Shown: positions 1-7,689 of the stretch, in pieces
Position numbering within the stretch: the stretch's first letter is position 1
Layout: each line of letters opens with the position of its first letter
Assembly: GCA_030432855.1 (NCBI GenBank)
Contig: JAUILM010000249.1
Span: 1 to 7,969, forward strand
Direction of reading: 5' to 3'
DNA: 7,969 nt
From: Bacteroidia bacterium
GTDB lineage: Bacteria; Bacteroidota; Bacteroidia; Chitinophagales; Saprospiraceae
Notes under the pieces: generated by a model
Databases searched by the model: none
What the model was told of the DNA's origin: nothing
Seen by the model: the letters and a program-made list of their open reading frames with translations, nothing else
Program-made: the position numbers and the translations under genes

Positions 1-321
1 GTAAGGTACCTGTTTGTATGGATGACTTTCCTGGGAGCGGCTGTATGTTTTCGCGATCGATTGCATATTCGGGTAGACTATTTTAAAGATGTATTACCTC
101 TCGTCATCGGTAAGAAATTAAGCAGAGTTAACCGTTGGATCATGTTGCTTTTTATGCTCTATCTAATAGTAGGAGGTCTCGTTTGGGTGGTGTTGAGCGC
201 AGGTGCATACGGTAGTTCCATTAGGCTACCTGTCAATATCATCCTCTATGGAGCCCTTCCGGTTTCTTCGATTCTGGCAGCCTTTTATTTAGTCAAAGAC
301 CTTACGATAAACAAGCAATGA
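1..321 (+). CDS. dctQ: TRAP transporter small permease subunit, DctQ family (3' part)
   Basis: This is the C-terminal 106 residues of the small membrane subunit of a tripartite ATP-independent periplasmic (TRAP) transporter. It pairs with the large DctM subunit in the inner membrane. The reading frame is open from base 1, so the first ATG (base 22) is internal and the true start lies upstream. Members usually have about 160-170 residues and four membrane helices, so roughly the first third is missing. The segment RYLFVWMTFLGAA followed by HIRVDYF (residues 2-27 of the fragment) matches the typical second-helix region and the HI.VD loop of DctQ proteins. Two further hydrophobic helices follow, at about residues 47-67 and 78-98. 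The stop is 10 bases before the large permease, which indicates translational coupling in one operon. The family assignment is firm; the substrate cannot be read from this subunit. Confidence 0.9.
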   Translation, partial: VRYLFVWMTFLGAAVCFRDRLHIRVDYFKDVLPLVIGKKLSRVNRWIMLLFMLYLIVGGLVWVVLSAGAYGSSIRLPVNIILYGALPVSSILAAFYLVKDLTINKQ

Positions 322-331
322 TCAATCATAT

Positions 332-1609
332 ATGTTTGAGCTAATTGCCATATTATTATTACTACTTGTTTGCGGCATTAACATTGGTTATGCCCTGGGG
401 ATCAGTGCACTACTGTACGTGCTACTATCTTCAGACATGTCGGTACTCACGGTGGCTCAGCGGCTTACGGTCGGTGCAGATAATCTGATCATGGTGGCAC
501 TTCCCTTTTTTCTGCTGGCAGGTGAATTAATGAATGCATCGGGTATCACGCAAAGACTGATACGCTTTGCATTGGCAATTATTGGAAGAGTCAGAGGTGG
601 ATTGTCATTTGTCGTAGTCATTACTAATATGATTATGGCAGCTGTATCGGGTGCCGCCGTGGCAAGTGGTGCCGCAATTGGCTCCGTGATGATTCCATCT
701 ATGAAAAAAGAGGGATACAGTGAAGGATTTGCCGGGGCGGTTAATGCCGTGGCTGCGACAATAGGTCCTGTCATCCCTCCCAGTATTGGTTTTATCATAT
801 ATGCCTCAGTATCAAACTCTTCGATTGGCAAATTATTTATCGCAGGAACTGTACCGGGATTAATATTAGGTGCACTGGTGCTTCTGTTTTGCTGGATTAT
901 TTCTGTGCGTCGAAAGTATCCCGGCGGAGAGCCAAGAAGTGTAGTGGAAATTTCCCTAAGCCTAAAGGAAGCAGTCTGGGCTCTTGCGATGCCGGTTATC
1001 ATTATTGGTGGCATTTTAAGTGGCATAGTCACAGCCACTGAAGCCGGTGTCATTGCAGTGGTGTACGGGATTTTCGTGGGCGTATTTATTTACCGCACAC
1101 TATCCGTCAGAAGCATACTTGATTGCTGTATTATGACGGTAAAGCAATCAGCCCGGATCATGATTATCATTGCCGGAGCTTCGGTATTCGGATGGATTAT
1201 TTCAAGGCAGGTGGACCCATTGATTCTCGTTTCATTTTTTACGGGTATCACCACATCACCAACCGGTTTTATTTTCCTTATTACAGCGGTCATTTTACTC
1301 CTCGGTACGGTGATGGAAGGTGGCAGTATCATGGTTATTTTGACACCTCTGCTATTGCCTATTTTAGAAAGTTTTGGAATCGACTTAATATATTTTGGAG
1401 TCATTTTTCAGCTGGCCATTATGGTCGGTCTGCTGACTCCACCGGTTGGAATTTTATTATTTGTGATTTCGGGCGCTTCCGGAGTTTCGGTAAAGAAAAT
1501 CCTAAAAGATCTACCTGCATTTTATCTGGTATTGATACTGGTGCTGGTGGCCACCATATTGGTCCCGGACCTCTCACTTTGGTTAGGTTCGGTGGGTAAT
1601 ATTTCTTGA
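332..1609 (+). CDS. dctM: TRAP transporter large permease subunit, DctM family
   Basis: Complete 425-residue integral inner-membrane protein, the usual length for DctM, with hydrophobic helices along its whole length. Family knowledge: DctM is the ion-coupled, elevator-type translocating subunit that takes substrate from the periplasmic binding protein using a sodium or proton gradient. Recognisable family stretches are PFFLLAGELMNASG (58-71), SGAAVASGAAIGSVMIPSM (106-124), GPVIPPSIGFIIYA (145-158), TATEAGVIAVVYG (234-246), GTVMEGG...LTPLLLPI (325-344) and GLLTPPVGILLFVISG (366-381). The two halves carry the related hairpin-loop motifs with paired prolines (IPPS and TPPVG) expected of the internal repeat. 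The small-residue motif at 106-112 lacks the aspartate often seen in SG.AVAD versions. The start at 332 fits the family N-terminus and follows the small subunit by 10 bases. No Shine-Dalgarno sequence is visible, as is normal in Bacteroidota. The two permease subunits are separate genes, not a fused SiaQM type. Confidence 0.96.
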   Translation: MFELIAILLLLLVCGINIGYALGISALLYVLLSSDMSVLTVAQRLTVGADNLIMVALPFFLLAGELMNASGITQRLIRFALAIIGRVRGGLSFVVVITNMIMAAVSGAAVASGAAIGSVMIPSMKKEGYSEGFAGAVNAVAATIGPVIPPSIGFIIYASVSNSSIGKLFIAGTVPGLILGALVLLFCWIISVRRKYPGGEPRSVVEISLSLKEAVWALAMPVIIIGGILSGIVTATEAGVIAVVYGIFVGVFIYRTLSVRSILDCCIMTVKQSARIMIIIAGASVFGWIISRQVDPLILVSFFTGITTSPTGFIFLITAVILLLGTVMEGGSIMVILTPLLLPILESFGIDLIYFGVIFQLAIMVGLLTPPVGILLFVISGASGVSVKKILKDLPAFYLVLILVLVATILVPDLSLWLGSVGNIS

Positions 1610-1623
1610 TGTAAATAAGAGTC

Positions 1624-2616
1624 ATGATGCGATTATTGGTACGACTTTTCTTTTTGTTGCTGCTTGCAGGACACGTCTGTGGATGTGGTCACGCGGATGC
1701 AGATCAAAAGGAGATGTTTAGAATCGCATACGTGATGTCCAGAGGAGGAACCTCTGACCTGGGAGCAGAAAAAATAAAGGAGCTCATAGAGCAACATGAG
1801 GGACTGAATTTGGAAGTGAAGTTGTATCCCAATGCCGTGTTGGGACGCGACCGGGAATTAATGGAAGCCTTAAAATTAAATCAGGTAGATCTTGTGATCG
1901 GCGGACCTTCAGTCATTGGCATGTATGAACCTGAATATCAGGTCCTTGAAGCACCTTTTCTGTTTCGGGACTATAAGCATCTTCATAATGTATTGCATGG
2001 TGAAATCGGTCAGCGACTTGAGGATGAAATGTCCAATAAATATGGATTTCACTATTTGGGATATTTTCTAAGAGGCCCCAGATACCTTACAACTACAGAT
2101 AGAAAAATAGAGGACCCCACAGACCTGTCTGGATTAAAATTGCGAGTCCCGGAATTGGAAATTTATATCAAGGCCTGGGAAGCCTTTGGTGCTAATCCTA
2201 CTCCGCTGGCTTTTTCAGATATGTTCATGGCCCTTCGTCAGGGAGTAGTAGAAGGTCAGGAAAATCCGCTGGAAGTCATCTATACCAATAATTTTCAGGA
2301 GGTCCAAAAGTACGTCATGAATACCCAGCACCTTCTGAGCTTTTATTTACTGGTAGTAGGTGATAATTACTATAAGAAATTTAACGCCTCGACACGAGAA
2401 ATAATAGAGGAAATAATCAATGAGGCGGTCAGGTATCATGATGACTTATTGGAAAGTTATGAGTCGAAATACAAACTTGATTTAGTGGATGCTGGAGTGG
2501 AGTTTGTCGATGTGGATCGCGCGGCTTTTGAAAATATCGCCAAGGTGAAACTTCCAGAGACCTTTGGTCACAAATGGAAGGAAGGACTTTTCGAAGAAAT
2601 AATGGAAACAAAGTAA
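1624..2616 (+). CDS. dctP: TRAP transporter solute-binding protein, DctP family, predicted lipoprotein
   Basis: Complete 330-residue extracytoplasmic binding protein that should capture the substrate and deliver it to the DctQ/DctM permease encoded 14 bases upstream. The N-terminus has a basic start, a leucine/phenylalanine-rich core and then V18-C19-G20-C21, a plausible lipobox with C21 lipidated; C19 makes an unusual second cysteine. DctP hallmarks include KLYPNAVLGRDRELMEALK (66-84), LKLRVPE (171-177), NPTPLAFSDMFMALRQG (191-207) and VEGQENPLE (209-217). R174 of LKLRVP corresponds to the arginine that clamps the substrate carboxylate in this family. R153 and N214 fall where Haemophilus SiaP has its other ligand arginine and asparagine. 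From 171 to about 238 the protein reads much like SiaP, but the same motifs occur in TRAP proteins for other acids, so the ligand is unresolved. Two in-frame ATGs (1624 and 1627) are alternative starts. Gene order Q-M-P places it next to susC. Confidence 0.94.
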   Translation: MMRLLVRLFFLLLLAGHVCGCGHADADQKEMFRIAYVMSRGGTSDLGAEKIKELIEQHEGLNLEVKLYPNAVLGRDRELMEALKLNQVDLVIGGPSVIGMYEPEYQVLEAPFLFRDYKHLHNVLHGEIGQRLEDEMSNKYGFHYLGYFLRGPRYLTTTDRKIEDPTDLSGLKLRVPELEIYIKAWEAFGANPTPLAFSDMFMALRQGVVEGQENPLEVIYTNNFQEVQKYVMNTQHLLSFYLLVVGDNYYKKFNASTREIIEEIINEAVRYHDDLLESYESKYKLDLVDAGVEFVDVDRAAFENIAKVKLPETFGHKWKEGLFEEIMETK

Positions 2617-2716
2617 ATAATTCAGGTGTGAAAACCATCTGGGAGAGCTGGAGTGCAATGTGCTTCAGAGTATAAAGATGAAAGGAATATTAGATCATTA
2701 ATTGAAATCAAAAGTT
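2617..2716 (+). other. 100-base gap between the TRAP genes and the SusCD genes
   Basis: This is the longest non-coding stretch in the window and the only place with room for an internal promoter between the transporter genes and the susC/susD genes. It is A/T-rich near the susC start. I see no TAnnTTTG-type Bacteroidota -7 element and no strong hairpin followed by a T-run. A weak imperfect inverted repeat (CCA..CT/AG..TGG) at about 2635-2651 has no T-tract and is not convincing as a terminator. Read-through from the TRAP genes therefore remains possible, and a second promoter is not excluded. A reading frame opening at the GTG at 2653 runs into susC in another frame and is not credible as a gene. 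Confidence 0.4.
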
Positions 2717-5700
2717 ATGGAACACAGACTACTACAATGCAAAAGGAGTTTATCCAGGCTTTTCTTATCGTTCATGCTGGTCTTTATGTGCTTTGCATAT
2801 ACGGATGCACAGAATGTGGTAAAAGGGAAAGTGGTGGATGAGAGTAATGAGGCGCTTATAGGCGTCAATGTTTTGGTGAAAGGTACTCAAAATGGTACCG
2901 CAACCGATCTCGATGGAATGTTCACACTGTCGGACGTGGAGCCCAATGCCACGTTGGTGTTGACGTATGTCGGTTATGAGGCGACCGAAATTCCGGTAAA
3001 TGGACAGAGCAACCTGGAAGTGGTGATGGGAGGTGATGCACAATTACTAAACGAAGTGGTCGTGGTTGGATACGGTACACAAAAGAAGGTGACCCTCACG
3101 GGAAGTCTCGCGACTGTAGCTCCTGAAGAATTAAAAACTAATCCTGTGGGTAATGTTTCTCAGGCGCTACAAGGTAGGGTGTCTGGAGTAACCATAGAAA
3201 ATGCAAATACTCCGGGAAGTGATGCTAAGATTCGAATCCGAGGCCTTGGTACAATTAATAACAATAATCCACTTTGGGTGATTGATGGAGTCCCTCGCAC
3301 AGGTGGCATTAATGAAATTTCACCTGGGGATATTGAGTCAATAACTGTACTCAAGGATGCATCAGCTACTGCTATTTATGGAGCGCGTGGTGCCAATGGA
3401 GTAATCCTGGTCACAACGATCCGCGGAAAAAAGGATCAGGCTCCCCAAGTTAGTTTTAATACCCGTGTCGGTGTATTGAAAAATATCAGTAAGTACGACA
3501 TGCTGGATGTCGATGAGTTTGGAGAGATGTTATGGCTTCAGTACAAAAATTCAGGGCTGGATCCTTCCCATCCCGTGTATGGCTCCGGTGCAACTCCTCG
3601 TGTCCCCAAATATATTTTGCCAGCTGGTGTGGATCAAATAGATCCTGCACAGTATGATATTGTCACCTTCCCCATCACCGAATCAAATCCGGAAGGGACT
3701 GATTGGTATGATGAGATGTTCAACCAGGGAGTATTACAGGACTATAGTTTGTCCGTGACTGGCGGAAGTGAAAATACAAGATATGGATTCAGCGGAAGCT
3801 ACCTGAAGGAAGACGGTATCCTGATTAAGACCGGTTTTGAGCGATATACACTACGATCTAATGTATCCACGAATATTACCGATTGGTTGGAAGTAGGTCA
3901 GACATTGGGACTTAGCTATACCAATGATTATGGCAATCAGGAACAAGGTGGATCGAATGCACCTTTTGGACAGTTACTGGAGCTTACGGCTATCATGCCT
4001 GTATATGATATAGAAGGAAACTGGGCTCCTGTATCCCGATTGACCGGTATCGAAGCAAATAATAACCCGGTGGCCCGATTGCACAGAAGAGAGGATAATG
4101 TAAATCAGGATTTAGGTTTGACGGGTAATGCGTATATGCAGGTGAATCCAATAGAGAATCTTACGGTAAAATCGCTGATTGGTGTGAATTATTCCAACTT
4201 CCATGGAAGATATCCATTGGAAGCAAACCCGGAAAGTTATGTAGCCAGACCTTCTGCGCAGCTCACGGAGAGCTATTCAAAAGGAGTGCAATGGAACTGG
4301 GTTAATACCATTGACTACCGATTTCAATTAGGTCAGCAACATAATTTCAATGTACTGTTGGGTACGGAGGCAATTAATAGTGATTTTGAGAATGTCAGCA
4401 CTTCGCGAAATCAATTTTTTCTGGAAACCGAGAGTTATCTCGTGATCAGTGCCGGAGAAGATAATATTCAGAACTCCGGATCAGGAAGTGAGTGGGCGAC
4501 ACAATCTTATTTTGGAAAAGTAACTTACGATTTTGACAACAAATATTTACTTGATTTTACCGTAAGACGCGATGGATCTTCACGCTTTGGAGCCAATAAC
4601 CGATACGGAGTATTTCCTGCCGCTTCTGTGGGATGGGTAATTTCTGAGGAGGATTTCTTCTCTGATAATTCATTCCTGGACTTTTTGAAATTGCGTTTGA
4701 GTTGGGGTAGATCAGGTAATGACCAGATTGGTAATTACAATGGGTTTTCTACTTACAGGACATCCAGGGACTTTTCATATTATCCCATTGATGGATCCAA
4801 TAATACGGTCATTTCCGGATTTGAGTCAGCAGCATTTGGAAACGTAAATGCCAAATGGGAAACTACTACCACGTATAACCTTGGATTGGATGCCAATGTG
4901 GGTGGCAAATTCGATATATCACTCGACATCTGGCAGCGTAACACCGACGACATGCTGTACCGGCAAGCTATCCCTGCGGTATATGGACAGGCTACCACAC
5001 CTTCTGTCAATGTGGGAGATATGGAAAACCGGGGATTTGATTTGCAGTTAGGGTATTTTGGTACCGGTGCAGGGGGTGATTTGAAGTACAATATATCTGC
5101 TTCAATTTCGCATTATAAGAATAAGATCGTCCGACTATCCGGCAATGATGATGAGGCCATATTAGGTAGTCCAATACGTGAACAGATTTATACACGTGCA
5201 GAAATTGGAACAGCCTTTCCACAATTCTACGGTTACGAAATAGAAGGAATTTTCCAAACTGCTGAGGAAGCAGCTGCTCACGCAGAATTTGGCAGCTACA
5301 ATAGTCCCGGCCATTTTAAATTCAAAGATGTAAATGGTGATGGAATTATTGATGCAGATGACCGGACGTACATTGGAAACCCACATCCGGATTTTACCGG
5401 TGGTTTAAACGGAAGTGTTTCTTACAAGCGTTTTAACCTTCAAGCTAATTTCTACGGAAGTTTTGGTAATGATATTTTAAATCTCAATCGACGATCACTG
5501 GACTTTAATTTATTTCAGAGAAACCGAAGTAAAGACAGGTTGTACAAGTCATGGGGTAGTCCTTATTTAGAAGACAATAGTCAGGCGACATTACCGATTG
5601 CAGAAGTGAATGATGCTATCAGTCAATTGCCTTCTTCCTACTACATCGAAGACGGATCCTATCTAAGACTGCAAAACCTACAGGTAGGATACACATTTCC

Positions 5701-5890
5701 TAAGGAAGTATTTGGCAATGCACCTATCTCTGAACTCAATGCGTATCTGATGATGAGCAATGTCTTCACGATATCAGGCTACAGTGGACTGGATCCGGCG
5801 ATTCAAACCAGTGATTCAAGATTTGGTCTAGACCTGGCCACATGGCCAACTCCCAGACGGTATACATTCGGTATAAATCTAAAACTCTAA
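2717..5890 (+). CDS. susC: SusC/RagA-type TonB-dependent outer-membrane transporter
   Basis: TonB-dependent beta-barrel that imports oligosaccharides or other large solutes across the outer membrane together with its SusD partner; the symbol is family-level only. I choose the ATG at 2717 (1057 residues). It gives a regular signal peptide: basic residues to R18, hydrophobic core LFLSFMLVFMCFAY, and cleavage after TDA31 before Q32. The in-frame TTG at 2702 would add only five residues. Domains in order: carboxypeptidase-regulatory-like domain (about 33-107, opening VKGKVVDES), TonB-box region NEVVVVGYG (112-120), plug (about 118-235) with the SusC/RagA signature from DIESITVLKDAS to GANGVILVTT (205-234), then the barrel, ending PTPRRYTFGINLKL. 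There is no extra N-terminal STN domain, so direct signalling to an anti-sigma factor is not expected. An EF-hand-like acidic loop DVNGDGIIDADD lies at 871-882. Length is normal for the family. SusD starts 4 bases downstream. Confidence 0.96.
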   Translation: MEHRLLQCKRSLSRLFLSFMLVFMCFAYTDAQNVVKGKVVDESNEALIGVNVLVKGTQNGTATDLDGMFTLSDVEPNATLVLTYVGYEATEIPVNGQSNLEVVMGGDAQLLNEVVVVGYGTQKKVTLTGSLATVAPEELKTNPVGNVSQALQGRVSGVTIENANTPGSDAKIRIRGLGTINNNNPLWVIDGVPRTGGINEISPGDIESITVLKDASATAIYGARGANGVILVTTIRGKKDQAPQVSFNTRVGVLKNISKYDMLDVDEFGEMLWLQYKNSGLDPSHPVYGSGATPRVPKYILPAGVDQIDPAQYDIVTFPITESNPEGTDWYDEMFNQGVLQDYSLSVTGGSENTRYGFSGSYLKEDGILIKTGFERYTLRSNVSTNITDWLEVGQTLGLSYTNDYGNQEQGGSNAPFGQLLELTAIMPVYDIEGNWAPVSRLTGIEANNNPVARLHRREDNVNQDLGLTGNAYMQVNPIENLTVKSLIGVNYSNFHGRYPLEANPESYVARPSAQLTESYSKGVQWNWVNTIDYRFQLGQQHNFNVLLGTEAINSDFENVSTSRNQFFLETESYLVISAGEDNIQNSGSGSEWATQSYFGKVTYDFDNKYLLDFTVRRDGSSRFGANNRYGVFPAASVGWVISEEDFFSDNSFLDFLKLRLSWGRSGNDQIGNYNGFSTYRTSRDFSYYPIDGSNNTVISGFESAAFGNVNAKWETTTTYNLGLDANVGGKFDISLDIWQRNTDDMLYRQAIPAVYGQATTPSVNVGDMENRGFDLQLGYFGTGAGGDLKYNISASISHYKNKIVRLSGNDDEAILGSPIREQIYTRAEIGTAFPQFYGYEIEGIFQTAEEAAAHAEFGSYNSPGHFKFKDVNGDGIIDADDRTYIGNPHPDFTGGLNGSVSYKRFNLQANFYGSFGNDILNLNRRSLDFNLFQRNRSKDRLYKSWGSPYLEDNSQATLPIAEVNDAISQLPSSYYIEDGSYLRLQNLQVGYTFPKEVFGNAPISELNAYLMMSNVFTISGYSGLDPAIQTSDSRFGLDLATWPTPRRYTFGINLKL

Positions 5891-5894
5891 TATT

Positions 5895-7655
5895 ATGTTT
5901 ACATCTAATATAAAGAAACTATTAGCCTTACTGATGGTAGCGGTTTTTGTTACCGCTTGTTCAGAAGACTTTTTATACAAGGAGCCAAAGGGGTCTGTGA
6001 TTCCTGAAGCGCTCAATACTCCTGACGGAGTAGACTATCTTTTAATTGGTGCCTATTCACTTTTGGATGGAGCAGGTAGTGTAAGTGGATGGCCAGGAGG
6101 ACATGCTTATGCGGCATCGATCAGAAACTGGGTCTGGGATTGCGCGTCGGATGATGCGTACAAAGGAACCACCCTGGGTGATTTCTCTACGGGCGGTGAG
6201 GTAGAGCGCTATGAAGCAAACTCCACGAATGATCTCATCCACCAAAAGTGGTATGTGATGTACGATGGTGTGTCTCGTGCCAATGACGTACTGAAGGCAC
6301 TTGATGGAGCAGGTGACAATATCAGCGATGCGGACTACAAGATCCTGAGTGGGCAAGCCCGCTTCTTACGTGCATTCTTTCACTTCCGATTACAGAAGAT
6401 GCACTTCCAGGTACCCTATATTATGGACGATGTAGAGGATCCGTCAACTGTAGTGAACGACCATCCGGTCTGGAATGAAATCGAGACAGATTTACAGTAC
6501 GCTATCGATGTATTACCCGAGTCTTTTCCCGGAGAACCAGGTAGGGTGACTAAATGGGCGGCACTGGCAGCAAAATCGTATGTGCATTTATTCCAGGATG
6601 AGTATAGTGAGGCTAAAGTGCTACTCGATCAAATTATCAACAGTGGTCAATTTGCCCTGGTTGACACTTTTGCCCACAATTATTCGTCATTGACAGAGAA
6701 CAATATTGAGTCAATTTTCGAGGTACAGTCGGCCGTTAATGACGGAACAAATCAAGGTTATAACGGTAATCCTGATTCATGGACGACAAATCCTAATAAT
6801 CGATTCTTACCTACCTGCTGTGGTATGTATCAGCCCTCTCAGGATCTGGTGAATGCCTTTAAAGTGGATGAAAATGGATTGCCACTTTTGGGATTTGATG
6901 GTCCAAAATACAATGATGAAAATTTGAAAAATGATATGGGAATAAATTCTACCGAAGAATTTATTCCAACCGATGCTCCTCTCGATCCCCGACTGGATTT
7001 CACCGTGGGAAGAAGGGGAATTCCTTACCTGGATTGGGGCATCCACACCGGCAGAGATTGGATCCGTGATCAACCAAACGGAGGACCTTACAATACCATC
7101 AAGCAGATGTATTCACAGAAGGAAAGAGATCAGGGATCGCATGCCACTTTTGCCAGAGCTACCGCGATCAACTATCGGATTTACAGATATGCTCACATAT
7201 TACTTTGGAGAGCAGAGTGCGCTGTGGAGGAAAATGATTTAGAAATGGCCAGAAACCTGGTGAATCAGGTGCGAATGAGAGCTTCAGACGATTTTGTAAT
7301 GGGACGGGTTTCGACCTATGCTTTCGATCCTGAGGCAGAAATTCAAGTGGACTGGTCGCAGCCTGCTGCCAATTATTCATTAAATACATATGAGTCTTTC
7401 CCAAGTCAGGAATATGCCCGAGAGGCGGTGAGAATGGAGTTACGACTGGAAACGGCTCTGGAAGGAAATCGCTTTTTTGATTTGGTGCGATGGGGGATAG
7501 CTGATGAGGTGCTACCTGTTTACATAGAAAAAGATGCGGCATTCCGGGTATTTATGCAGGGTGCCTCATTTAATCCCCAACGAAATCTGCATTGGCCGAT
7601 ACCACAAAATCAAATTGATGTACAAAAAAGCCTGATGCAAGATCCGGCATATTAG
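5895..7655 (+). CDS. susD: SusD/RagB-type surface nutrient-binding lipoprotein
   Basis: 586-residue outer-membrane lipoprotein that forms the lid over the SusC channel and binds the incoming glycan. The N-terminus MFTSNIKKLL... ends in lipobox VTAC with C22 as the lipidated residue. The following SED is an acidic stretch resembling the lipoprotein export signal that sends Bacteroidota lipoproteins to the cell surface. Family features: N-terminal SusD-like helices with QKWY.MYDGVSRANDVLKAL (117-136), the conserved GQARFLRAFFHFRL (153-166), a TPR-like helix pair around 431-463 (RYAHILLWRAECAV...), the C-terminal RMELRLETALEGNRFFDLV (513-531) and HWPIPQNQID (566-575), closing MQDPAY. Length is within the usual 480-650 range. 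A vicinal cysteine pair (C308-C309) sits in the middle, variable region, where glycan contacts are commonly made. The 4-base gap after susC indicates co-translation. The ligand cannot be deduced from sequence by eye. Confidence 0.96.
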   Translation: MFTSNIKKLLALLMVAVFVTACSEDFLYKEPKGSVIPEALNTPDGVDYLLIGAYSLLDGAGSVSGWPGGHAYAASIRNWVWDCASDDAYKGTTLGDFSTGGEVERYEANSTNDLIHQKWYVMYDGVSRANDVLKALDGAGDNISDADYKILSGQARFLRAFFHFRLQKMHFQVPYIMDDVEDPSTVVNDHPVWNEIETDLQYAIDVLPESFPGEPGRVTKWAALAAKSYVHLFQDEYSEAKVLLDQIINSGQFALVDTFAHNYSSLTENNIESIFEVQSAVNDGTNQGYNGNPDSWTTNPNNRFLPTCCGMYQPSQDLVNAFKVDENGLPLLGFDGPKYNDENLKNDMGINSTEEFIPTDAPLDPRLDFTVGRRGIPYLDWGIHTGRDWIRDQPNGGPYNTIKQMYSQKERDQGSHATFARATAINYRIYRYAHILLWRAECAVEENDLEMARNLVNQVRMRASDDFVMGRVSTYAFDPEAEIQVDWSQPAANYSLNTYESFPSQEYAREAVRMELRLETALEGNRFFDLVRWGIADEVLPVYIEKDAAFRVFMQGASFNPQRNLHWPIPQNQIDVQKSLMQDPAY

Positions 7656-7689
7656 TCCTACATATTAGGGTCCAGATAAAATACATAAG

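Noticed and set aside
457..1053. 198-residue open frame on the minus strand inside dctM
   Set aside because: It lies wholly opposite a well-conserved DctM frame, has low-complexity Ala/Pro/Ile/Thr composition, and resembles no family; it is a shadow of the codon use of dctM.
1123..1599. 158-residue open frame on the plus strand in another frame of dctM
   Set aside because: It overlaps the conserved C-terminal half of DctM; its His/Tyr/Phe-rich composition is typical of a frame-shifted membrane protein gene. DctM itself is intact, so no frameshift needs explaining.
2635..2651. Imperfect inverted repeat CCA..CT / AG..TGG after dctP, considered as a terminator
   Set aside because: The stem has few pairs and an internal mismatch, and no T-run follows; random expectation is high.
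2690..2708. Short A/T-rich near-palindrome TCATTAATTGA before susC, considered as an operator
   Set aside because: Only three outer pairs match around a mismatched centre; too short and too A/T-rich to support a binding site.
2653..2841. 62-codon frame starting with GTG upstream of and overlapping the susC start
   Set aside because: It overlaps the SusC signal peptide and regulatory-like domain in another frame, uses a weak start, and has no recognisable features; not supported as a leader peptide.
7168..7542. 124-residue open frame on the minus strand inside susD
   Set aside because: It is antisense to the conserved SusD C-terminal domain, with no leader and no recognisable domain.
7648..7668. 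Direct repeat of CATATTAG, 13 bases apart, across the susD stop codon
   Set aside because: Eight A/T-rich bases repeated twice can arise by chance; no third copy or symmetry suggests an operator.
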